NCBI RefSeq assembly: GCF_000948985.2
Contig: NZ_CP059733.1
Location: forward strand, 3,720,001-3,784,000
From: Thalassomonas viridans
GTDB lineage: Bacteria; Pseudomonadota; Gammaproteobacteria; Enterobacterales; Alteromonadaceae
DNA length: 64,000 nt
Direction: 5' to 3'
Below, in pieces: positions 58,257 through 64,000 of the stretch. The translations under genes were made by a program, and so were the position numbers. Positions within the stretch are counted from its first letter, which is position 1; every line of letters starts with the position of its first letter. Under the pieces are notes generated by a model, which saw only the letters and a program-made list of their open reading frames with translations, searched no databases and had not been told where the DNA came from.

Positions 58257-60404
58257 TTAAAATTCATAACTCGCGGTTATTCCCAACTGGCGCGGCGCGC
58301 CATAACGGACATATTTCTTATTCGCCCAGTCAAGGTCTGGCTCATTACCGAAATAGAAACCACGGGTGCCATACTTTTCATCCGTCAGGTTACGGGCCCA
58401 AAGGTAAACCGCCCACTGATCCGCTTCATAGCCGATACGAGCATTAACTAAGTTGCTGCCGCTGGCTTTCTCATCATGGCTGTCGGAATAATAAAAGTCA
58501 CTTTTACCGGAAAAGCTGACATGACCGAACCAGCCGTTATCCGCCCGGTAAGTCAGGGCAGCGCTGTAGGTGTATTCCGGCGCATGGGCCAGTTCGCGGT
58601 CAGAAATATCCACTTCGCTGCCGTACTTGTCCAGATAAGCGTAATCATCATAGCTGGCATTTAAATAACCGACACTGGTAGTAAAGCTCAGCTGCTGGCT
58701 TATCGCCCAGTCCAGATCAAACTCCACCCCGTAACTGGTAGAGCTGGCGGCATTGGCGGTGTAAATAATAAAGCGCTGCGGCTCATCCGGGTTTTGCTGG
58801 GAAGCATTCACCTGCTGATCTTGCCTGTCCATATAAAACACAGCAACATTAGTATTCAGGCCCAGCTCGGAAAATTGCGACTTCAGACCCAGCTCGTAGT
58901 TGAGCAAGGTTTCGGTATCAAATTCTTTATAACGGCTTAATTCCGCCGGCAGACCCATATTAAAACCACCGGCTTTATAACCTTTGGCGATGCGGGCATA
59001 AGCGCCATGGACATCATTTAACTGCTTGCTCAGGGCAAGATGGCCGCCCCACATGGTTTCAGAAGGCGAGAATTCATCGCCCTGGCTGTCGTCGTAGTCC
59101 GTGCTGCGGTGCTCAAGACGCAAGCCCGCAGATAACTGGTATCCCTGACCTAGCTCGCTGTCAAGCTGGCCAAAAATCGCGGTATTTTCCGCCTCGTATT
59201 CCGAGTCCAGCACTTCATCCGGCCAGCCGTTATAGCTGGAGTCGAGATCATTTTCTTCGTCAAGCTTGCTGAAATAAACACCCGCCAGCCAGTGAGTGCT
59301 GTCGTTAAAAATACGTCCGGCATCGTTAGAGCTTAAGCGGATTTCCTGGCTGTAGTTGGTGCGCTCGGCCTGTTTATCCCACAGATAATCATAAGTACAA
59401 CCTATGATATCGTCGCTTTCACCGTTGCCGTTTTCATCGTAATAATCCACGCATGACCTGCTTTGCCAGTACTCGGGATTAGCCCAGTCGCCGTCATAGG
59501 CATGACGGTGATCGGTATCGCTCATGCTGGTAATAGAGACAAGTTCAAACTGCTCAAACCCGGTATAGCTTCCCTTGAGGGAGACACCGTCCGACTGCTG
59601 ATCATCTACGCCCGGCTGATCCGATAAGGTATCAAAACCATTGTTGTCTAACGTCCAGGCATCAAAACCGTTGTCTAAGTCCGCATGCAGGTAGGTAAAA
59701 TCTAAGGTCAGGTTATCGCTCGCCAGATAACGAAGTTTTAACTTGCCGGTGAATTCGTCGATCCCGTTGGTATCATCACGTCCCAGGTATTGATTGTCCC
59801 TATATCCGTTTTGCTTGTGCTGTTCAAAAACCACACGGTAAAACAATTTATCCGTAATTGGACCCGAGCTGTAACCATTATAAGTTTGCAGGTCATCATC
59901 ACCAAAGGTGGTCTGTATGCCGTGCTCATAAGTTTCTGTCGGGGCATTTGACTGAATATAAATCAACCCGGCCAGCGCATTAGCGCCGTAACGGGTACCC
60001 TGAGGGCCGCGCAGTACTTCCACCTGGCCGACATCATACATGTTCGCCGCCATCCCCAGGCCGGACATATCGATATCATCAAGGATAAAACCGACAGAAG
60101 AATTAGGCGCACCTCGGTATTCAGAGCGTTCCCCTACCCCGCGGATCTGGAAATATTTAGGTCTTGAGGTACCGCCGGAAAAGTTCAGGTTAGCCACCTT
60201 ATTGATCACTTCTTCAAAGTGCTGGCTGCCTTCATCGATAATTTGCTGCTGGTCGATCACCGCCACACTTACCGGCACTTCCGCCAGGCTCTGCTGGCGA
60301 AAATCCGAAGTGACTGTGATGTGCTCAAGCTCATTTTCAAAGGAAAACGCTAGGGGTTGGTACAAGGCCGCGCTTATGGCGATAACCAAAGGTGATTTAA
60401 ACAT
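58257..60404 (-). CDS. TonB-dependent receptor, probable thiamine receptor
   Basis: 715 residues. Signal peptide about 20 residues (SPLVIAISAALYQPLAFS). Possible TonB box ELEHITVTSD; plug motifs PVSVAVIDQQQIIDEGSQHFEEVI and VEVLRGPQGTRYGANALAGLIYIQSN; barrel ends GITASYEF with terminal Phe. The TPP riboswitch directly upstream, and PnuT and a kinase downstream, assign thiamine or a thiamine precursor as ligand. The first gene of the operon. Confidence 0.92.
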   Translation of the reverse strand: MFKSPLVIAISAALYQPLAFSFENELEHITVTSDFRQQSLAEVPVSVAVIDQQQIIDEGSQHFEEVINKVANLNFSGGTSRPKYFQIRGVGERSEYRGAPNSSVGFILDDIDMSGLGMAANMYDVGQVEVLRGPQGTRYGANALAGLIYIQSNAPTETYEHGIQTTFGDDDLQTYNGYSSGPITDKLFYRVVFEQHKQNGYRDNQYLGRDDTNGIDEFTGKLKLRYLASDNLTLDFTYLHADLDNGFDAWTLDNNGFDTLSDQPGVDDQQSDGVSLKGSYTGFEQFELVSITSMSDTDHRHAYDGDWANPEYWQSRSCVDYYDENGNGESDDIIGCTYDYLWDKQAERTNYSQEIRLSSNDAGRIFNDSTHWLAGVYFSKLDEENDLDSSYNGWPDEVLDSEYEAENTAIFGQLDSELGQGYQLSAGLRLEHRSTDYDDSQGDEFSPSETMWGGHLALSKQLNDVHGAYARIAKGYKAGGFNMGLPAELSRYKEFDTETLLNYELGLKSQFSELGLNTNVAVFYMDRQDQQVNASQQNPDEPQRFIIYTANAASSTSYGVEFDLDWAISQQLSFTTSVGYLNASYDDYAYLDKYGSEVDISDRELAHAPEYTYSAALTYRADNGWFGHVSFSGKSDFYYSDSHDEKASGSNLVNARIGYEADQWAVYLWARNLTDEKYGTRGFYFGNEPDLDWANKKYVRYGAPRQLGITASYEF

Positions 60405-60504
60405 AATTACTTCAATTCTTTTGGGAATTGACGCAAGGAAATTTGGGGAGTCATAGCCGCTTTACTTTTCGTGCTGCAATGTTGCAAATGCCGGGCTATT
60501 TTTC

Positions 60505-60632
60505 AACCATTCCTACGCCAGTACTATCCGGTTCAGGTTCTAAGGGTTCGATTATTTCGTCTCAGCCTGATTTCGATGTTTTATCACACATTTAACGCAT
60601 AAAAAACCATCATAATCGGGCACCCCTTGGCT
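60505..60632 (-). promoter_or_regulatory. TPP riboswitch (THI element)
   Basis: On the minus strand the conserved blocks appear in order: GGGGTGCCC, GGCTGAGA, ACCCTTAGAACCTGA, CCGGATAGTACTGGCGTAGGAA. P1 pairs AGCCA with TGGTT; P2 pairs GGGT with ACCC; P3 pairs GCCCGATT with AATCAGGC (one mismatch). P3 carries a 41-base apical extension (60573-60613). It ends 100 bases before the TonB receptor ATG and would repress the operon when thiamine pyrophosphate is plentiful. Confidence 0.95.
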
Positions 60633-60839
60633 CGGCAGGCATATTAGCAATTTATTGCTAAATGTCCACCATAGAAGATAAATAATTTTAACTGAAAATA
60701 TTTGCTCTAAATCCCTACAAATAGCAGGTATTTACTGCTGTCTGTAAAAATGAGGACGGGTACAGCAGACCTGCTAATATCATAATCTAGAGTCAGCAAG
60801 ATACGCGTTTTCCCCCAGACAAATAACAAGGAGTAACTA

Positions 60840-61205
60840 ATGAAGCCGCAATTTAATCCGGGAAAGAATATCGCAATAAAAACACCGGCACATGAATACG
60901 CCGGTGTGATTCATTTTTATCAAGAGATATTAGGCTTCAAACAATTACCGCACAATGCCGCCGATCCCTTTGAGTCTGTGTGCTTTGCCTTTGGCGACAA
61001 AATCCTTTGGATAGATAAAATAACCGGGATCAGCCAGTCAGAGATCTGGCTGGAAATTACCTCAGACGATATACCGGCGGCGCAACAATACCTGGAACAA
61101 GCCGGTTGCAGCATCAGGAATGAAATTGAACCACTACCAACTTCTGTCAACGGTTTCTGGCTCAGCAGCCCATCTAACATCATCCATCTGGTAACAGATA
61201 AGTGA
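60840..61205 (+). CDS. VOC family (glyoxalase-like) protein
   Basis: 121 residues with one vicinal-oxygen-chelate module duplicated as two halves (AIKTPAHEYAGVIHFYQEILGFKQL; WLEITSDDIPAAQQYLEQAGCSI; GFWLSSPSNIIHLV). Substrate unknown. AAGGAG is close before the ATG. Stands alone. Confidence 0.85.
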   Translation: MKPQFNPGKNIAIKTPAHEYAGVIHFYQEILGFKQLPHNAADPFESVCFAFGDKILWIDKITGISQSEIWLEITSDDIPAAQQYLEQAGCSIRNEIEPLPTSVNGFWLSSPSNIIHLVTDK

Positions 61206-61479
61206 TTGTTATAACAACAGGTTACCTTCAGCCACCCTCTTATACTTCCTTACTCTGCCCTCCCGCAGCCGGGCCTTTACCGGCAAGTAAGCGCTGCAAC
61301 AAAATATCCTACATTTATTTTTACAATTTTTAGTCATTTATATTCAAAGACTTACCAAAAAAAATTTCCCGTCTTTGAAATAAACCGAAAAAGTTTTAGC
61401 AAAACGAGTGAGATAGTCTATTTGCTGCCAACACTAACTAAGTGTTCCAACATGAACACACTCAAACAGGAGAAATAGA
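61206..61479. other. Intergenic region upstream of the peptide locus
   Basis: 274 bases between the VOC gene and the 33-codon ORF; AT-rich, probably carrying the promoter of the peptide locus. An 8-codon ATG frame (61452-61478) ends one base before the next ATG and could be a leader or chance. Confidence 0.35.
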
Positions 61480-61581
61480 ATGCGTTGGCAAGTAAACAAT
61501 AAAAGCCCTACATCCCGGTACACAGTGAGCCCCGACATCTTATATGTAAAAGAAAAAACCTTAGCCGTTCGCACCAGCTGA
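61480..61581 (+). CDS. 33-residue small ORF of unknown function
   Basis: ATG with AGGAG seven bases upstream. The peptide starts MRWQVNNKSPTSRYTVSPDI and ends in KEKTLAVRTS; no signal peptide, no Cys, slightly basic. It precedes the two 37-residue peptides but shares no similarity with them. May be a further substrate, a regulator or not a gene. Confidence 0.45.
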   Translation: MRWQVNNKSPTSRYTVSPDILYVKEKTLAVRTS

Positions 61582-61795
61582 GCTGGCAGGCGGATAAAAA
61601 CAGCAGTCTTATAGATGGAAGGAGGTGATATTTTCAAGCCTTTGTTTGTTAAGAGTTATTAACAGCAAAAAGGCTTACAGAGTTTCCACGTAAATACTTA
61701 AACATAATATTAATTTTTGATGCCAGCCATGTGCTCAAGACGCACAGATCTGAGCATCGCAAGCTAAAACTTGATTAAAGCAAGAGGATAAAACC

Positions 61796-61909
61796 ATGAC
61801 TTTTGAAGAAATTGAAATCGTAGACGCACCATCTGATGCTGAATTTTGGGGCGGTGTCGCCGGTGGCGTAGTGATCGGTGTTGCTGTCGGCTTACTGTTT
61901 GTTTCCTAG
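61796..61909 (+). CDS. Putative RiPP precursor peptide A (37 aa)
   Basis: AGAGGA lies before the ATG. The N-terminal half (MTFEEIEIVDAPSDAEFWGG) is acidic and leader-like; the C-terminal half (VAGGVVIGVAVGLLFVS) is a Gly-rich hydrophobic helix ending in Ser. It shares MTFxEIEI, the AP dipeptide and the core pattern with the next ORF, and has the same length. The two lie upstream of a PqqD-like/M50 protease gene and a ThiF-like gene. It is unlikely to be chance because two such ORFs with good ribosome-binding sites occur in a row. Confidence 0.82.
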   Translation: MTFEEIEIVDAPSDAEFWGGVAGGVVIGVAVGLLFVS

Positions 61910-61971
61910 CCACAGCATAACCTCAACAACAACTTAAACATTTAACTTATTAATTTTAGAAGGAAAGTATT

Positions 61972-62085
61972 ATGACTTTTTCAGAAATCGAAATCATTGA
62001 AGCACCTGTATCAGATACCTCAGCGGGCGTTGCAACCGGCATAGGTATCGGCTTAGCCCTCGTTGGACTTATGTTCATCAGTTAA
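61972..62085 (+). CDS. Putative RiPP precursor peptide B (37 aa)
   Basis: AAGGAA lies before the ATG. Paralog of the preceding ORF: MTFSEIEIIEAPVSDTSAGV leader-like half, then ATGIGIGLALVGLMFIS. Same length, same acidic N-terminal motif, same Gly-spaced hydrophobic C-terminus ending in Ser. The core has only Gly, Ala, Val, Leu, Ile, Met, Phe, Thr and Ser, so no Cys for thioether or azoline chemistry. Confidence 0.82.
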   Translation: MTFSEIEIIEAPVSDTSAGVATGIGIGLALVGLMFIS

Positions 62086-62099
62086 GCACAGCATACTCT

Positions 62100-62136
62100 G
62101 GGGCCTTAGCGCAGTTTGCTCTGGCCCCTTAATTTT
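62100..62136 (+). terminator. Hairpin (attenuator candidate) after the precursor genes
   Basis: GGGGCC...GGCCCC stem with an inner AGC/GCT pair, followed by TTAATTTT, 15 bases after precursor B. A leaky terminator here would give more precursor than enzyme mRNA, a common layout in peptide clusters. Confidence 0.65.
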
Positions 62137-62167
62137 AGCTCACGGCACATAAATTAAGGGGGACGGT

Positions 62168-63247
62168 TTGAACTTAGCATTAAAAAAATCCATTAACTTC
62201 TATCCGCTCGAACAAGGTCTATACCATGTCTACGATGCCTCAACTTCCCGGCATTTTAAATTAGGCGAGCAGGAAGTTAACTGGCTTAAACTACTCGACG
62301 GCAAAACACCGGTCGAAGTCTTAAGGGGGCTGATCCCGCTGGAGTACTTCGATAAATTTATCAATACGGTACAGCGGCTGGATTTACTTGAAGGTGAAAG
62401 TGAAGGCGAAAGCAAAAAAGAGCCGTTTTCACCGCTTAAAATCAAGGTGCTTAACCTCGACCCGTCCAGGTTTATCGACAACAGCGGCAATCTGCCGGTT
62501 TATGTCCGCAATTTCCTTAACTGGTGCAGCCTGCCGCTGCTAGTTATCAATCTCCTTATGGTCGCCCTGCTGGTGCCCCAGGTAGAAAATATCCGGGAAA
62601 CACTGACCTTTAATACCTTTACCGTGTTTTTTTACTTTTTTGCCATTTTAATCACGGGCATAGTACACGAGGGCGCACACGCCCTGGTGGCAAAATCCTT
62701 TAATGTCAAAGTGCCCCAGGTCGGCATGATGCTGTTTTTCCTGCACCCTTCCTTTTACGCCGATGTCAGCGGCATTAATTTAATGTCGGACCGGAAAAAG
62801 CGGATAAAGGTGCTGATCGCCGGTGTCCAGGGCAACAACCTGCTGATGTTTCTCGGCCTGATGCTGACCTTTATTCCCATGGGAGAAACCGCCCTATCCT
62901 ATCTGCTGTTTTTCACCGCCATCAACTTTGTGCTGATGTTTATCAACCTCATTCCCTTTGTCGAATACGACGGCTACTATATTTTCCAGGAACTGCTCGG
63001 CGAACCCAGGTTTGCCCGCAATGCCCTGGTAAGCCAGCTCACCCGGCAAAACAAAAAAATCGAATACACGGCTTATTTTTTCATCAGCCAGCTTTTCCAA
63101 TTTATCCTCATCGTTTCCATGCTGGTGCTGATACACGACGGCGTACTGCTCTTGTGGGATGCCCCTTGGGTTGATGTGCTTTTCCTGGTGCTCATAGTGA
63201 TCGCCTATCCAGCACTGATGGCTTTTAAAATAAGGAGCGCAAAATGA
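62168..63247 (+). CDS. PqqD-like / M50 intramembrane metalloprotease fusion, putative peptide maturation enzyme
   Basis: 359 residues, TTG start with AAGGGGG five bases upstream. Residues 1-75 resemble a PqqD-type peptide-recognition domain (GLYHVYDASTSRHFKLGEQEVNWLKLLDGKTPVEVL). About six TM helices follow. Zinc site: HEGAH (His167, Glu168, His171) in a TM helix, and the S2P-type third ligand motif NLIPFVEYDG (Asp268). The layout resembles YydH-like peptide proteases in which substrate recognition is fused to the protease. A hydrophobic Gly-rich peptide is a natural substrate for an intramembrane protease (inference). Its stop overlaps the next start as ATGA. Confidence 0.87.
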   Translation: MNLALKKSINFYPLEQGLYHVYDASTSRHFKLGEQEVNWLKLLDGKTPVEVLRGLIPLEYFDKFINTVQRLDLLEGESEGESKKEPFSPLKIKVLNLDPSRFIDNSGNLPVYVRNFLNWCSLPLLVINLLMVALLVPQVENIRETLTFNTFTVFFYFFAILITGIVHEGAHALVAKSFNVKVPQVGMMLFFLHPSFYADVSGINLMSDRKKRIKVLIAGVQGNNLLMFLGLMLTFIPMGETALSYLLFFTAINFVLMFINLIPFVEYDGYYIFQELLGEPRFARNALVSQLTRQNKKIEYTAYFFISQLFQFILIVSMLVLIHDGVLLLWDAPWVDVLFLVLIVIAYPALMAFKIRSAK

Positions 63248-64000
63248 GCACCGCCAAAAGTTACCATTTTAATCCTTTTTCCTTTGTCACCAGGATTAAC
63301 GATGAAATCTTGATCAATACCGTGCCCCATAACCGGGTAACCTTTTCGGCAGATTTCCAGCCGGTGATCGACTTCTTTTTGCAAAAAGAAGAGCTCGCCG
63401 AGACAGAAATACTAAAATGCATAGCCCCTTCACGCCTGGAAGAGCTGGTATCTAAACGCATTCTGCTTGAAGGCCCGGCGCAAAAGCTCGAAGGCCGCTA
63501 TTCGCGCCAGCACGGCTATTTCACTATGATTTCCGAACAGCCGAAAGCGGTGCAGGAACAGCTGAAAAATTCCCATGCCCTGATCCTCGGGGTGGGTGCC
63601 ATCGGCAGCCATATCTGCTGGAACCTGGCGGCAATCGGGGTAGGTAAAATAACCCTGCTGGATTTCGACACCATAGAAGAAAGCAATTTTAACCGCCAGC
63701 TGATGTATACCCCCAAAGATATCGACCGGGTAAAGGTAGAGGTACTGGCGGAAAGAATACGGGAATTTAACCCGGAAATAGAGGTCGTGACCCTGAACCG
63801 GAAAATCACCAGCCAGGCCGATGTCGAAGCCGTGCTGCCCGGCGTCAACCTGGTGGTAAAAGCCATCGACAGCCCGGAAGATTCCATGGCCTGGGTCAAC
63901 GCCGCCTGCGTTAAAGCCGAAATTCCCTATGTCACCGGCGGCTTTTTAGACTATACCGCGGTGGCCGGTCCCAATTATATTCCGGGCAAGTCCAGCTGCT
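63244..64000 (+). CDS. ThiF/E1-like adenylating enzyme with N-terminal peptide-recognition-like region, cut by window edge
   Basis: 252 residues seen; no stop before the edge. Residues 1-90 resemble the peptide-clamp or winged-helix region of MccB-like and azoline-type RiPP enzymes (FQPVIDFFLQKEELAETEIL; RLEELVSKRILLEG). The adenylation domain is clear: HALILGVGAIGSHICWNLAAIG (GxGxxG at 116-121), DFDTIEESNFNRQ (Asp140, Arg151), and VKAIDSPED. It likely adenylates a peptide carboxylate or an acidic side chain; the result (amide, ester or cyclised product) cannot be told. Coupled to the protease by ATGA. Confidence 0.85.
   Translation, partial: MSTAKSYHFNPFSFVTRINDEILINTVPHNRVTFSADFQPVIDFFLQKEELAETEILKCIAPSRLEELVSKRILLEGPAQKLEGRYSRQHGYFTMISEQPKAVQEQLKNSHALILGVGAIGSHICWNLAAIGVGKITLLDFDTIEESNFNRQLMYTPKDIDRVKVEVLAERIREFNPEIEVVTLNRKITSQADVEAVLPGVNLVVKAIDSPEDSMAWVNAACVKAEIPYVTGGFLDYTAVAGPNYIPGKSSC

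Noticed and set aside
61434..61637. 67-codon minus-strand frame opposite the 33-codon ORF
   Set aside because: No ribosome-binding site, opposite to the direction of the locus, no signal peptide or recognised motif.

Overview
The window looks like the chromosome of a marine gammaproteobacterium of the Alteromonadales, most like Colwelliaceae (Thalassomonas/Colwellia). This rests on gene content: an F7/Che2-type chemosensory operon, a HexR-controlled Entner-Doudoroff regulon, a TPP-riboswitch thiamine-salvage operon built around PnuT, TusBCDE sulfur relay, and TonB receptors. No similarity search was possible, so the genus is inference.

Region 1 (1-23090, all minus strand, read from right to left) is one long signalling array. 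It starts with a STAS protein, CheY, CheA and two CheW. Next comes a soluble receptor that joins an N-terminal globin to four Aer2-like PAS domains and ends in a CheR-tethering EWEEF tail. CheR, CheD, CheB and a membrane MCP-like protein follow. The array then runs into a partner-switching pair (STAS plus REC-PP2C-ATPase), a REC-GGDEF protein, a response regulator, two large hybrid histidine kinases and a second REC-GGDEF cut by the left edge. It appears to link gas or redox sensing to chemotaxis-like, c-di-GMP and phosphorelay outputs.

Region 2 (23342-34195) is mostly housekeeping: yciB, yciI, an LprI-like protein, two overlapping small unknown genes, four tRNA-Ser(UGA) genes (three in an exact 193-bp tandem array), tag, a BAX-inhibitor-1 protein, tusDCBE, a GlxA-type AraC regulator, a YjfB-like small protein, a long-form GAPDH and a DUF2989-like lipoprotein.

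Region 3 (34321-50091) is central sugar metabolism: gnd, gapA, the operon zwf-pgl-edd-glk-eda, divergent hexR, pykA and pfkA. HexR operators lie before gapA (one) and between zwf and hexR (two). Between pykA and pfkA are a YbaK-like deacylase and three tandem secreted proteins with a phage-collar-like C-terminus, preceded by a 44-codon acidic small ORF.

Region 4 (50284-61205) holds an RcsF-like lipoprotein, a small Cys-rich secreted peptide, a GFA protein, a siderophore-type TonB receptor, a LytS/LytTR pair, the thiamine-salvage operon (TPP riboswitch, TonB receptor, YkoF-like binder, PnuT, small-molecule kinase) and a VOC protein.

Region 5 (61480-64000, cut by the right edge) is the best candidate for an undescribed system. 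Two 37-residue paralogous peptides have a conserved acidic leader-like half and a Gly-rich hydrophobic half. A hairpin follows, then a PqqD-like/M50 intramembrane protease fusion, then a ThiF/E1-like adenylating enzyme translationally coupled by ATGA. This has the form of a ribosomally made, post-translationally modified peptide (RiPP) cluster whose class I cannot assign.
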